Numbered from the stretch's first letter, positions 8,093-16,585 are shown. The stretch is 64,000 nucleotides of DNA from Huintestinicola sp050874005 (GCF_050874005.1 NZ_JBNMJV010000010.1:1-64000), one strand, 5' to 3'. Numbers and translations: made by a program. Notes: generated from the letters alone by a model not told the origin.

Positions 8093-8677
8093 TCACGTAC
8101 TGCCGGCGCCTGACCTAAGCCACGCAAGAAATTTTTCCATATACTCCCTCTTCGGCGTTATGACATTTATATCGATCTCGGGATTTTGCTCCGCATACGC
8201 CTGAAGCATTTCTTTCAGATTATCAGCCGAGAGCATATAATCATTTATGATATATTCATCGTCCGCACCCAAGCGGTGCAGGATAATTGCCGATACCACG
8301 CCTGTACGGTCTTTTCCTGCATTGCAGAAAAACAGCACGTTGTTTTCGGCGTTCATTATCGTATCAATGATCTTATTCATCTGACCGTCAGCCATCCGAA
8401 TGTATGACAAAGGGACATCATCCGTACATTCGGGCACGGCATTTCCACCTGTTACGGGGGTGGAGATATATGTAAACAGATCATTGCTCTGCAGGGGACA
8501 TACTTTTTTTGCTTGTTCATCCTTTTCTCTGAGGTCGACGATGGTACGAACATTATTTGCGATAAGCCACCGGGTTTCATCGGCTGTAATTTTTTCGGGA
8601 ACATCGCTTCTTATAAAGCGCAGACTTTCGGGTAGTATCGCCCTTGTATTTCTTGTGCTTTGAAATAAACTGCTCAC
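8093..8677 (-). CDS. Tyrosine-protein phosphatase (Y_phosphatase3-like)
   Basis: 194 aa. Contains the catalytic loop CNAGKDRTG (C-x5-R) typical of the bacterial tyrosine/dual-specificity phosphatases, preceded by TIVDLREKDE and N-terminal LRFIRSDVPEK. The start is GTG at 8677 with AAGGAG 7 bases upstream. No lipid-binding or membrane segment is seen, so it is cytoplasmic. It lies just past the terminator of the yabR-like gene and is probably monocistronic. Substrate unknown. Confidence 0.85.
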   Translation of the reverse strand: MSSLFQSTRNTRAILPESLRFIRSDVPEKITADETRWLIANNVRTIVDLREKDEQAKKVCPLQSNDLFTYISTPVTGGNAVPECTDDVPLSYIRMADGQMNKIIDTIMNAENNVLFFCNAGKDRTGVVSAIILHRLGADDEYIINDYMLSADNLKEMLQAYAEQNPEIDINVITPKREYMEKFLAWLRSGAGST

Positions 8678-8692
8678 TATTTTTCTCCTTAT

Positions 8693-8725
8693 AAAAAGCC
8701 GCCGCAGACAATTTGCTGCGGCGGC
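8693..8725 (-). terminator. Terminator of the yabP-yabQ-divIC-yabR cluster
   Basis: A 10-bp GC-rich stem (GCCGCCGCAG/CTGCGGCGGC) followed on the minus strand by TTTTT, immediately after the yabR-like stop codon. Confidence 0.85.
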
Positions 8726-8738
8726 AATGAATACGCTG

Positions 8739-9203
8739 TTAACCGCCTCTTCTTCTTGAGGTGTTTCTGCGCTTATTGTCCATATTCTTGCGGATATCTC
8801 CTATCCTTTCATCTGAGCTTGCCTTGAATTTATTTAGCATATCCTCAAATGCAGACTCGGGAGTCTGAGGCTCCTTTGGGACCGCCTTGTCCTGTCTGGG
8901 TTTGCCTGTATTTCCGTTTGGTCTGCCGCCGCCCTCTCTGGGACCTCTGAATTCCTTCTTGGGAGGTGCGGGAAGAGCCTTCTTTATGGAAAGGGATATC
9001 TTGCCCTCCTCGGATATGGAAAGCACCTTGACCTTGACCTGCTGACCCTCTGTAAGATGATCCTTGATCTCGTTTACAAATGTGTTGGCAACCTCGGAAA
9101 TGTGCACCATTCCCGTTACCCCCGGCTCGATCTCAACGAACGCTCCGAATTTGGTTATGCCTGTGACTTTGCCCTCATAAATTTTTCCTACATCCGGCTG
9201 CAT
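8739..9203 (-). CDS. yabR: YabR-like S1 RNA-binding domain protein
   Basis: 154 aa. Residues 1-75 are one complete S1 domain (GKVTGITKFGAFVEI, GMVHISEVA, GKISLSIK). The remaining half is Pro/Gly/Lys/Arg-rich, probably disordered, and ends in a basic RRRGG tail. It lies directly after the DivIC-like gene and in the same cluster as yabP and yabQ, the order found for yabR in Bacillus. Likely binds RNA or the ribosome; its exact role is not established. Confidence 0.85.
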   Translation of the reverse strand: MQPDVGKIYEGKVTGITKFGAFVEIEPGVTGMVHISEVANTFVNEIKDHLTEGQQVKVKVLSISEEGKISLSIKKALPAPPKKEFRGPREGGGRPNGNTGKPRQDKAVPKEPQTPESAFEDMLNKFKASSDERIGDIRKNMDNKRRNTSRRRGG

Positions 9204-9242
9204 AAATAGAATATTATCCTTCCTAAATTATTATGTATTGTA

Positions 9243-9608
9243 TCAGCTTCTGGTGGTGTCGTAGAAGCGGCGCTCGTCGGGATATGCATAGCCCAGCTTT
9301 TCAATGGCTATGCGCTCCATATATGTGCGCTCGTCCTCTTCGTTCAGAATGCTTTCATACTCGGCATTCTCAGCTTCAAGCTGCTCTGCTCGGAGCTTCA
9401 GTTCCTCAAGCTCCGCCTGCTTCTCGTTATATTCCAGCATATCGCTGAAAATGGAGGCTCCGCAGGCTGCGATAAGCAGCAGGGAAACCGCTGTTCCCAC
9501 AAATTTCAGCAGACCATTGTTCTGACGGTACTTTTTATTATATGCCTTTTTAAGCACGGCACGAGCCGCTTTGCGGTCTCTTGAACTCGATTCCTTCTGT
9601 GCATACAT
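9243..9608 (-). CDS. divIC: DivIC/FtsB-family septum formation protein
   Basis: 121 aa from the ATG at 9608 (a TTG 45 bases earlier is open but lacks support). Short basic cytoplasmic N-terminus, one membrane helix (about residues 36-55, GTAVSLLLIAACGAS), then a coiled coil rich in Glu/Leu and a C-terminal MERIAIEKLGYAYPDE, typical of DivIC/FtsB. It acts in the divisome, outside the membrane, with FtsL-type partners. Position between yabQ and yabR supports DivIC. Confidence 0.85.
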   Translation of the reverse strand: MYAQKESSSRDRKAARAVLKKAYNKKYRQNNGLLKFVGTAVSLLLIAACGASIFSDMLEYNEKQAELEELKLRAEQLEAENAEYESILNEEDERTYMERIAIEKLGYAYPDERRFYDTTRS

Positions 9609-9660
9609 AAAAATCACCGTCCTGACGTTTCCCGAAATACATCGGCTGCACAACCTGCTT

Positions 9661-10164
9661 TTACCTCATCTTAGCTGTTTTATTATACACCATATGCCCC
9701 TTGCTTTTCAAGTCTTTTTGATAATTTTTACATTTATGGAACATTTTTTTGGCGTTTGTCACAAATTTGTTACCGTTTTTTGTGTCAATTTTTTGATACA
9801 TTCGGACGAAGGGCTTGGCAGCTTTTCTGAATGCCCCGCCCAGGAGCCTGTATATGGTGCCGAAGACCCGCCGTATTATGCCGATGACCACAGTTCCTGC
9901 GGTGAGGATATATATGACCGCTCCCAGAAATGCACCGAGCCAGTAATACCCCCTCACCTGCCCGTCCCCCGCAAGAAGTGAGAAAATGTATATACCTATG
10001 CCGCAGAGGATAAGGTAAAGTCCGTCGCATATGGCGGTGGGAACAGTCCTGCCCATTACGGGAAATATGGCTCTTACAGCTCTGAAAACGTCCCACAGCA
10101 CCCCAAGACCCGCTCCCAGCAGCACCGACAATAAAAACAATTCTGTCTGGCGGCAGACGGGCAT
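9661..10164 (-). CDS. yabQ: Spore cortex biosynthesis protein YabQ
   Basis: 167 aa with four or so membrane segments followed by a basic C-terminus. The N-terminal ELFLLSVLLGAGLGVLWDVFRAVR is the family signature (positions 8-31). It is needed for cortex formation and normally made in the mother cell. The start is uncertain: the ATG at 10164 has no good site nearby, while AAAGGAGG lies about 45 bases upstream and a CTG in frame sits about 14 bases after it, so an extra ~10 residues at the N-terminus are possible. Confidence 0.88.
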   Translation of the reverse strand: MPVCRQTELFLLSVLLGAGLGVLWDVFRAVRAIFPVMGRTVPTAICDGLYLILCGIGIYIFSLLAGDGQVRGYYWLGAFLGAVIYILTAGTVVIGIIRRVFGTIYRLLGGAFRKAAKPFVRMYQKIDTKNGNKFVTNAKKMFHKCKNYQKDLKSKGHMVYNKTAKMR

Positions 10165-10215
10165 AAAGGTCTCAGGCTCGATCTTTGCAAGCAGTTCCGT
10201 AGCTTTTCCCTCCTT

Positions 10216-10500
10216 TTATTTGAGAAGTCTTCCCATAAAGCCCAGAGGCGACTTTACCTGACTGTCACCGTAAATTATCCCGTCGATATCCCCCTCCACC
10301 GCCATATCGCCGCTTTCCACCGACAGAAGCGTTACACGAAGTCCCCTGCCCTTTATGATAAGCTCCCCCATACAGGTGTACAGAAGCACTGAGTTTTCGG
10401 TGAATTTATCCGTATCGGTCACGCCCGTTATCACCACCTTGCTGCGGTTCTCCATATTTACTGTATGGTTCTGCGGCGGTTTCTTCTGCTTGTTTTCCAT
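10216..10500 (-). CDS. yabP: Sporulation protein YabP
   Basis: 94 aa from the ATG at 10500 with GAGGTG about 7 bases upstream. Core motifs VTGVTDTDKFTENSVLLYTCMGELIIKG (interrupted here only by family-typical variation) and GDMAVEGDIDGIIYGD identify the YabP/YqfC family, which localises to the outer forespore membrane and is needed for cortex assembly. First gene of the cluster running to 8739. Divergent from fakA; a perfect palindrome at 10536-10554 lies in its upstream region. Confidence 0.88.
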   Translation of the reverse strand: MENKQKKPPQNHTVNMENRSKVVITGVTDTDKFTENSVLLYTCMGELIIKGRGLRVTLLSVESGDMAVEGDIDGIIYGDSQVKSPLGFMGRLLK

Positions 10501-10535
10501 TATGAACACCTCGAATGTTTTATTCGTATATGTAT

Positions 10536-10554
10536 ATGATACATTTTGTATCAT
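10536..10554. promoter_or_regulatory. Perfect palindrome upstream of yabP
   Basis: ATGATACA, 3-base loop, TGTATCAT. It lies 36 bases before the yabP start and about 95 bases before the fakA -10 (extended TGGTATAAT, 10645-10653). It could be an operator; no factor can be named. Confidence 0.4.
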
Positions 10555-10734
10555 TATTCTCTATAATTGTAACAAAATATTATTCATAATAATATTTGTG
10601 CCTATTCTTGTTCACAATTTGTTATGGAATTTTTGAGAGCTTTGTGGTATAATTAAGTTTAACTGAGTAAACTTCTAATAAAAATTGCAGCTGTGCTGTT
10701 TTCGATATTCGATTAAAAAATGGGAGATGATTTC

Positions 10735-12387
10735 GTGATCAGCGGAAAAATGCTTAAAGACGCTCTTATATCGGCGGCTCTTACCCTGTCTGAGATGAAA
10801 AAGCAGGTCGACGAGCTGAATGTTTATCCCGTTCCCGACGGAGATACGGGCACAAATATGTCCCTCACCCTTGCAAATGCTATGAATGCACTTTCCTCCG
10901 TTCCCGATGATGCGGAGGTTTCCGAGGTGGCTTCCGCTGCCGCTTCCGCAATGCTCAGAGGCGCAAGAGGCAACTCGGGCGTTATCACGTCTCTGCTTTT
11001 CAGAGGCTTCTCAAAGGGGCTTACAGGCAAAAAGGAAGCAGGCTGCGATGATATCGCAAACGCTCTCGAGATAGGCGTGGAGGCAGCTTACAAGTCCGTT
11101 ATGAAGCCTGCGGAGGGCACTATCCTTACCGTGGCGAGAGTGGCTTCCGAGAAGGCTCGTGAAAGCTCCTTTATGACAAACGACCCCGTTTCCCTGTGGA
11201 ATGACGTATGCATTGCCGCTGAGGACGCTCTGGCAAAGACCCCCGAACAGCTCCCCATTCTCAAAAAGGCGGGAGTTGTGGACGCAGGCGGAAAGGGTCT
11301 TGTTATCATCTTTAACGAAATGCTCAAAGCTTTCAGGGGCGAGCCGAGAACGGTTTCCTCCGAGCCTAAGATAGTTTCCGACGGAAAATATTCATTCTCC
11401 GTTGAGGACGATGAAACTCTTGAGATAACCTTCGGCTACTGCACCGAATTTATCGTTAATGTAACGGACACCGCAAAAAAGCCTGCGGAGCTGAGAGAAT
11501 ATCTTGAGTCTATCGGCGACTGCGTTGTTGTAGTTGACGATGAGGATATCATCAAGGTTCACGTTCACACCGACCACCCGGGTCTTGCTTTTGAGAAGGG
11601 ACTGGAATTCGGTTCCCTCTGCAATATGAAGATCGACAATATGCGGCTCCAGCGTGAGAAAAAGGCTGCGGCAGTCAAGGCGGCAAACGAAAAGCCCGTT
11701 CCTGCGGCTCCCGAAAAGCAGTTCGGCTTTGTGGCTGTGGCAAACGGCAGCGGCATTGAGGCTATGTTTACCGATCTGGGCGCTGATGCTATCGTAAGGG
11801 GCGGTCAGACTATGAACCCCTCCGCAGACGATATCCTGAGGGCGGTTTATTCCGTTCCTGCGGAGACTGTTTTTATACTGCCCAACAACAAGAACATCAT
11901 TATGGCGGCGGAACAGGCTATGAAGCTTTCCGAAAAGACTATATGCGTTCTGAGGACGACTTCCGTTCCTCAGGGAATGTCCGCTATGATGAATTTCGAC
12001 CCCGACTCGGATTTTGACACCAACCGTATGAATATGACCCTTGCCGCAGAAAAGGTGCAGTCGGGTCTTGTGACATTTGCCGCAAGAGACAGCAGCTTCA
12101 GCGGTCACGAGATAAAGGCGGGTGATATACTTGCCCTTGAAAACGGCAGGCTGTCCTTTATTGACAGGGACGTTACCCGTGCCGCTTACAAGCTTACAAG
12201 AAAGCTTATGAAAAATCTCAAGAAAAACGCAGGCTTTGTTACGGTGATGTACGGCTCGGACGTATCCTCCGACAAGGCGGCGGAGCTTGAAAATATTATG
12301 CGCTCAAAGCTGGGCTCTGTTGATGTTAACTTTGTTAAGGGCGGTCAGCCCGTTTATTACTACATCATTTCCGTTGAGCCCAACTGA
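10735..12387 (+). CDS. fakA: Fatty acid kinase catalytic subunit FakA (DAK2 domain protein)
   Basis: 550 aa starting with GTG at 10735, chosen because GGGAGATGATTT precedes it, whereas the ATG at 10720 has no site. The DAK2 kinase domain (about 1-200) has LNVYPVPDGDTGTNM, the ATP/Mg loop, and ARGNSGVI. A middle domain follows with HVHTDHPG, then a DegV-like C-terminal part (VILPNNKNI, MNMTLAAEKVQSGLVTFAARDS). It phosphorylates fatty acids bound by FakB for phospholipid synthesis. No fakB is seen next to it. Expressed from an extended -10 promoter (TATAAT 10648-10653). Confidence 0.92.
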   Translation: MISGKMLKDALISAALTLSEMKKQVDELNVYPVPDGDTGTNMSLTLANAMNALSSVPDDAEVSEVASAAASAMLRGARGNSGVITSLLFRGFSKGLTGKKEAGCDDIANALEIGVEAAYKSVMKPAEGTILTVARVASEKARESSFMTNDPVSLWNDVCIAAEDALAKTPEQLPILKKAGVVDAGGKGLVIIFNEMLKAFRGEPRTVSSEPKIVSDGKYSFSVEDDETLEITFGYCTEFIVNVTDTAKKPAELREYLESIGDCVVVVDDEDIIKVHVHTDHPGLAFEKGLEFGSLCNMKIDNMRLQREKKAAAVKAANEKPVPAAPEKQFGFVAVANGSGIEAMFTDLGADAIVRGGQTMNPSADDILRAVYSVPAETVFILPNNKNIIMAAEQAMKLSEKTICVLRTTSVPQGMSAMMNFDPDSDFDTNRMNMTLAAEKVQSGLVTFAARDSSFSGHEIKAGDILALENGRLSFIDRDVTRAAYKLTRKLMKNLKKNAGFVTVMYGSDVSSDKAAELENIMRSKLGSVDVNFVKGGQPVYYYIISVEPN

Positions 12388-12401
12388 GTCAAAGGAATTT
12401 T

Positions 12402-13061
12402 ATGAAAAGAATTACTGTTATAGCAGGCCATTACGGCAGCGGCAAGTCCACATTCGCCGCAAATTACGCAATTGATATGGCGAAAAAGGGTGAGGCGGTC
12501 ACCGTTGTGGATATGGACACCGTCAATCCCTATTACCGCACCGCCGATCTGGGGGATATATTTGAAAAAAACGGCGTTAAGCTTGCCGCTCCCAGATATG
12601 CGGGAACAAATCTCGATGTACCCATTCTTGATTTCGATATCCCCGGGCTATATGCCGAGGGGAGAAACCTTGTTATCGACCTTGGAGGAGATGACGCAGG
12701 TGCATATCCTTTAGGAAAATTCAGGCAGTTTATCGGACTTCACAAAGATGAATGCGATATCCTGTACGTGGTGAATTTCTGCCGTTTCCTTACCCATGAC
12801 CCCGAGGAGGCGGAGGAGATACTCCGTGAGATAGAACGTGCCTGCGGTCTTTCCGCCACGGGCATTGTGAACAATTCAAACTTAGGCTTTGAGACCGACA
12901 GCGAAATAATCGGAAGCGGCAGGCTCAAGGCGGAGAAAATTTCCGCTCTTACGGGTCTCCCGATTTTCTGCCACACTCTGCCCGATATCCCTTCCTGCGA
13001 AGGCATTGACAGAGAGGGCTATTATCCGCTGACAGTATATATCAAAAACGTGTGGAACTGA
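12402..13061 (+). CDS. P-loop ATPase (ParA/MinD/CobQ-like)
   Basis: 219 aa. Walker A GHYGSGKST at residues 9-17, a deviant Walker-type VVDMDTVNPYYRTAD, and VIDLGGDDAGAYPLG as Walker B. It lacks membrane or DNA-binding parts. It starts 14 bases after fakA and is followed, after about 40 bases, by the 2-oxoacid oxidoreductase genes, so it may be co-transcribed with them. Function is unknown; a role in cofactor or complex assembly would be a guess. Confidence 0.72.
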   Translation: MKRITVIAGHYGSGKSTFAANYAIDMAKKGEAVTVVDMDTVNPYYRTADLGDIFEKNGVKLAAPRYAGTNLDVPILDFDIPGLYAEGRNLVIDLGGDDAGAYPLGKFRQFIGLHKDECDILYVVNFCRFLTHDPEEAEEILREIERACGLSATGIVNNSNLGFETDSEIIGSGRLKAEKISALTGLPIFCHTLPDIPSCEGIDREGYYPLTVYIKNVWN

Positions 13062-13100
13062 CTTCTGCACGTATCCTACATATGAAAGGTGGCTTGCAAT

Positions 13101-13307
13101 ATGGCTAAGATGACCGTTCTGAACGACAGATGCAAGGGCTGCGGCCTCTGCGTTTCCGCTTGTCCGAAGCAGATCATCAAGATCCGCAAGGATATCCGCA
13201 CACCAAAAGGCTACTGTCCTGCCGAATGCTCCGACCAGAGCAAATGCACAGGCTGCGCCGTTTGCTACACGATGTGCCCCGACTGCGCTATTATCGTTGA
13301 AAGATAA
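13101..13307 (+). CDS. Ferredoxin-type subunit of 2-oxoacid:ferredoxin oxidoreductase (delta)
   Basis: 68 aa from the ATG at 13101 (GAAAGGTGG upstream; a GTG at 13089 overlaps that site). Two 4Fe-4S motifs: CKGCGLCVSACP and CTGCAVCYTMCP. It passes electrons from the TPP centre of the alpha/beta subunits to ferredoxin. First gene of the four-subunit operon, 22 bases before the alpha subunit. Confidence 0.92.
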   Translation: MAKMTVLNDRCKGCGLCVSACPKQIIKIRKDIRTPKGYCPAECSDQSKCTGCAVCYTMCPDCAIIVER

Positions 13308-13329
13308 ATCCTGAAAGGAATGAGAACCA

Positions 13330-14397
13330 ATGGCTAACGAAAGAATGCTTATGAAGGGCAACGAAGCCCTTGCCGAAGCGGCTGTACGGGCAGGCTGCAA
13401 GTGCTACTTCGGTTACCCCATCACTCCCCAGACGGAGATCGCCGCTTATATGTCAAAGCGTATGCCCAAGTGCGGCGGCGTGTTTTTACAGGCGGAGAGC
13501 GAGATCGCCGCTATCAATATGGTCTACGGCGCTGCCGCAACAGGCGTGCGTGCAATGACCTCCTCCTCTTCCCCCGGAATTTCCCTTAAATCCGAGGGCA
13601 TCTCCTATGCGGCAGGCTGCGACCTGCCCTGCGTTGTGGTAAACGTTCAGAGAGGCGGCCCCGGTCTCGGCGGTATACAGCCTGCTCAGTCGGATTACTA
13701 CCTTGCCACCAAGGCAGGCGGCCACGGTGATTTCTACATACCCGTTTATGCTCCCTGCTCCGTTCAGGAAATGGCTGACTATGCTGTTAAGGCATTTGAT
13801 ATGGCGGATAAGTTCCGCACACCCGTTATGATACTTTCCGACGGACTTCTGGGTCAGATGATGGAGCCTGTTGTATTCCCCGAGATAACCGACAATGAGC
13901 CCGAAAAGGAATGGGCTTGCACAGGTCACGGCAACAAGAGACGCCACAACATCATAAACTCCCTTTATCTGAAACCCGAAGAGCTTGAAGAGTCCAACAG
14001 AGAGCGTTTCAAGAAGTATGAGATCGAAAAGGCAGAGCTTCCCGAGGTTGAGACATATCTTACCGAGGACGCCGAAATTATCGTTACAGGCTACGGCGCT
14101 TCCGCAAGAATTGTCCGTTCCGCTGTAAATGCCGCAAGAGCAGAGGGCATCAAGGCAGGTATGATAAGACCTATCACCCTGTGGCCCTTCCCCGAAAAGG
14201 CGTATGCAGACACCGTGGAGACTGCAAAGGCTTACCTTGTTGTTGAGCTTTCAATGGGTCAGATGGTGGACGATGTAAGGCTTGCCACAAGCTGCAAACG
14301 CCCCGTCCGCTTCTTCGGAAGAACAGGCGGAGTTATCCACACTCCTGCCGAGATACTTGATCAGATAAAGCTGATCGCTAAGGAGGAACTGAAGTAA
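13330..14397 (+). CDS. vorB: 2-oxoacid:ferredoxin oxidoreductase alpha subunit (VorB/KorA type)
   Basis: 355 aa. FGYPITPQTEIA near the N-terminus is the hallmark of the alpha chain, with EIAAINMVYGAAATG, GGIQPAQSDYY and a C-terminal domain VTGYGASARI. Together with the beta and gamma subunits it oxidatively decarboxylates a 2-oxoacid to an acyl-CoA. The subunit lengths and order (delta, alpha, beta, gamma) fit 3-methyl-2-oxobutanoate (branched-chain) or 2-oxoglutarate enzymes; the substrate cannot be settled by eye. Stop and the next start overlap as TAATG. Confidence 0.92.
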   Translation: MANERMLMKGNEALAEAAVRAGCKCYFGYPITPQTEIAAYMSKRMPKCGGVFLQAESEIAAINMVYGAAATGVRAMTSSSSPGISLKSEGISYAAGCDLPCVVVNVQRGGPGLGGIQPAQSDYYLATKAGGHGDFYIPVYAPCSVQEMADYAVKAFDMADKFRTPVMILSDGLLGQMMEPVVFPEITDNEPEKEWACTGHGNKRRHNIINSLYLKPEELEESNRERFKKYEIEKAELPEVETYLTEDAEIIVTGYGASARIVRSAVNAARAEGIKAGMIRPITLWPFPEKAYADTVETAKAYLVVELSMGQMVDDVRLATSCKRPVRFFGRTGGVIHTPAEILDQIKLIAKEELK

Positions 14398-15143
14398 TGG
14401 CTATTTATCAGAAGCCTCACGCTCTCGAGGATATCAGTATGCACTTCTGCCCCGGCTGTACTCACGGTATCGTTCACCGTCTGGTATGCGAGGTAATCGA
14501 CGAAATGGGCATTGAGGGCGACACTATCGGAATTTGTCCCGTAGGCTGCTCGGTAGTTTCCTACGATTACTTTGCCTGCGATATGATAGAGGCGGCTCAC
14601 GGACGTGCTCCTGCGGTCGCAACGGGCGTTAAACGTTCAAGACCCGACAAGTTCGTATTTACATATCAGGGCGACGGCGACCTTGCCGCTATCGGAACCT
14701 GCGAGACCGTTCACGCTGCTACAAGAGGCGAGAACATCACCATAATCTTTATCAACAACACCATTTACGGTATGACAGGCGGTCAGATGGCTCCCACCAC
14801 TCTCCCCGGTCAGGTTACTCAGACCACTCCCTTCGGACGTGACCCCAAGGTTGCAGGATATCCCGTAATGGTATGCGAGATGCTCTCTCAGCTTACGGGT
14901 ACAGCCTATGCGGAAAGAGTTTCCGTTGACTCCCCTGCGCATATCAATGCGGCGAAAAAGGCTATTCGCAAGGGCTTTGAAGTCCAGAAGAACAAGCAGG
15001 GCTTCTCAATTATCGAGGTGCTGTCCACCTGCCCCACAAACTGGGGTATGACTCCCGAGGAGTCTATGGAAAGAGTTAGGACGGAAATGATCCCGTACTA
15101 TCCTCTCGGCGTTTACAAAGACATCACCGCCGAAAACAAGTAA
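14397..15143 (+). CDS. 2-oxoacid:ferredoxin oxidoreductase beta subunit (TPP-binding)
   Basis: 248 aa. HFCPGCTHGIVH at the N-terminus (cluster ligand region), TPP/Mg-binding GDGDLAAIGTCE and INNTIYGMTGGQMAPTT. It binds thiamine pyrophosphate and forms the active site with the alpha subunit. Starts inside the alpha stop codon, so translation is coupled. Confidence 0.93.
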   Translation: MAIYQKPHALEDISMHFCPGCTHGIVHRLVCEVIDEMGIEGDTIGICPVGCSVVSYDYFACDMIEAAHGRAPAVATGVKRSRPDKFVFTYQGDGDLAAIGTCETVHAATRGENITIIFINNTIYGMTGGQMAPTTLPGQVTQTTPFGRDPKVAGYPVMVCEMLSQLTGTAYAERVSVDSPAHINAAKKAIRKGFEVQKNKQGFSIIEVLSTCPTNWGMTPEESMERVRTEMIPYYPLGVYKDITAENK

Positions 15144-15161
15144 GGGAAAGGAGAATACGTG

Positions 15162-15698
15162 ATGACCAGTGAAATTCAGCTTGCGGGCTTCGGCGGACAG
15201 GGTATTCTTTTTGCGGGAAAGGTGCTTGCATACTGCGGTATGCTGGCTGACAGAGAGGTTTCCTGGCTTCCCTGCTACGGTCCCGAAATGAGAGGCGGCA
15301 CCTGCAACTGCTCGGTATGCCTTTCCGATGAGCCTATCGGCTCCCCCGTTGTTAACGACCCTGACCTGCTTATCGCTATGAACGAGCCTTCTTACACCAA
15401 GTTTATCGGTGCAGTTAAGGCAGGAGGATATGCTTTTGTTGACAGCACTCTTGTGGATTCTGCCAATATGAGAAGCGATATCCACGAGTTCAGAGTTCCC
15501 GCCACAAGGCTTGCGGACGAAAACGAGCTTAAAGGCGGCGCTAACATTATCCTCATAGGTAAGCTCATCAAGGAAACGGGCGTTATATCTATGGACGATA
15601 TCGAGGCGGCTATCAGAAAGATAGTTCCTGCGAAAAAGGCTCAGCTTATTGAGAATAATCTGAGAGCTATCAAGCTTGGGTATGATTATACGGAATAA
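15162..15698 (+). CDS. 2-oxoacid:ferredoxin oxidoreductase gamma subunit
   Basis: 178 aa. Begins with the family motif LAGFGGQGILFAGKVLA and has SWLPCYGPEMRGGTCNCSV. The ATG at 15162 follows AAAGGAG; a GTG directly before it is open too. Last gene of the operon, closed by the terminator at 15717-15750. Confidence 0.93.
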   Translation: MTSEIQLAGFGGQGILFAGKVLAYCGMLADREVSWLPCYGPEMRGGTCNCSVCLSDEPIGSPVVNDPDLLIAMNEPSYTKFIGAVKAGGYAFVDSTLVDSANMRSDIHEFRVPATRLADENELKGGANIILIGKLIKETGVISMDDIEAAIRKIVPAKKAQLIENNLRAIKLGYDYTE

Positions 15699-15716
15699 AA
15701 TGTATCATTAAATTGA

Positions 15717-15750
15717 AACGCCCTTCACCGCTGTGGTGAGGGGCGTTTTT
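15717..15750 (+). terminator. Terminator of the 2-oxoacid oxidoreductase operon
   Basis: AACGCCCTTCACC pairs with GGTGAGGGGCGTT, followed by TTTT. Confidence 0.85.
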
Positions 15751-15767
15751 GTTTGGTGCGAAGGGAC

Positions 15768-15817
15768 TTGACAATTCGGGCGAATGTGGTATAATAAAGG
15801 CAGGGAGTGATAAAGTG
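15768..15817 (+). promoter_or_regulatory. Cassette promoter/leader module (copy A)
   Basis: TTGACA (15768-15773), 16 bases, TATAAT (15790-15795), then 19 bases carrying GGGAGTGA and the GTG start. The same arrangement, almost base for base, precedes the second cassette at 25636-25686. Read in frame with the gene it would encode a GLDNSG...KAGSDK linker. Confidence 0.7.
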
Positions 15818-16276
15818 ACGATCTCAAGTATTGAATCGCCTATTGAACAAAAACATACCGGAAAAGGAAATCCTAATGCTATACTGATGTTTGATGTCGA
15901 GCTCAACAAGAGGCAGAAAAGCTTACTTGACAGATTACCGAGTTATGACAGTCGGATAATAGTTTCAAAACGCTCCGTAAATATGGCTGATCTATCAGCA
16001 TTAACAGCCATAACAGGAGATGAGTTTGCTATGTTTACAAATGGAAATGACCGTCTTGTAATACGTGGCAACAGTATAAAAGTTAACATTGATACTGTAC
16101 AAGCAAATGAATTTTCCAAAGCCGGCTATAAATGGAGCGGACATACTCACCCGGGCGCAAATATCAGTTGTATGCTTCCCTCTGACGGTGATAAAGCAAT
16201 ACTCAATTGCTTTTCACAGAATACAAGTGTTATCTATAATTCAAAAGGACAATTTGCCACATTCGGAAAGGAGTGA
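15815..16276 (+). CDS. Orphan toxin-tip-like protein with JAMM/JAB metalloprotease motif
   Basis: 153 aa from GTG at 15815 (GGGAGTGA upstream, promoter directly before). The C-terminal half has the JAMM metal site: Glu in TGDEFAMF, then WSGHTHP and, 10 residues on, PSDGD (H-x-H...S-x-x-D). VIRG and TSVIYNSKGQF complete a domain I know as the C-terminal part of phage head-morphogenesis proteins and polymorphic toxins. Here it stands alone, with no delivery domain. It is followed 4 bases later by an 84-aa gene, the usual place for an immunity partner. A toxin role is inferred. Confidence 0.68.
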   Translation: MTISSIESPIEQKHTGKGNPNAILMFDVELNKRQKSLLDRLPSYDSRIIVSKRSVNMADLSALTAITGDEFAMFTNGNDRLVIRGNSIKVNIDTVQANEFSKAGYKWSGHTHPGANISCMLPSDGDKAILNCFSQNTSVIYNSKGQFATFGKE

Positions 16277-16280
16277 TTCT

Positions 16281-16535
16281 ATGTGTAAGTTATTTGAAGA
16301 TTGGTCAGATGAGATACGTACTTATTGCCGAAACAACGATCTGAATTTTGACAAAGCACAGAAATTATCACAATGCTGGGGAAGCGATTTCCTTGCTTTG
16401 CAGTATCACGACCCCGAAAAAGGAAAAATGGGGCTGCTTGACGATACTCCTATGCCCTTAGTTCTGTTAATTTCAAAAACACCCGATGGACTTGTCTTTG
16501 AGCAGACCGAATATACTTTAAAATACTTATCGTAA
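16281..16535 (+). CDS. Small acidic protein, putative immunity partner of the JAMM cassette
   Basis: 84 aa starting at ATG 16281 with AAAGGAGTGATTCT upstream. No family recognised with certainty. Acidic N-terminal helix (LFEDWSDEIRTYCRNN), conserved-looking LLDDTPMPLVLLI and a beta-rich end. No signal peptide. Size, spacing and AT-rich composition compared with flanking housekeeping genes suggest an immunity gene acquired with its partner. Confidence 0.6.
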   Translation: MCKLFEDWSDEIRTYCRNNDLNFDKAQKLSQCWGSDFLALQYHDPEKGKMGLLDDTPMPLVLLISKTPDGLVFEQTEYTLKYLS

Positions 16536-16541
16536 ACATTT

Positions 16542-16572
16542 AAACCGCCCTGCCCGTCAAGGCGGTTTTTTA
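16542..16572 (+). terminator. Terminator of cassette A
   Basis: AACCGCC/GGCGGTT stem followed by TTTTT on the plus strand. Confidence 0.8.
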
Positions 16573-16585
16573 TGAGAAATGAAGC

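Noticed and set aside
8093..8677. Possibility that the tyrosine phosphatase belongs to the sporulation cluster
   Set aside because: A strong terminator at 8693-8725 and a separate ribosome site indicate an independent gene.
13089..13100. GTG at 13089 as start of the ferredoxin subunit
   Set aside because: It overlaps the GAAAGGTGG ribosome site that serves the ATG at 13101.
16089..16280. Upstream extension of the 84-aa partner gene in cassette A
   Set aside because: The frame is open to 16089 but overlaps the JAMM gene fully; the ATG at 16281 has an excellent ribosome site.
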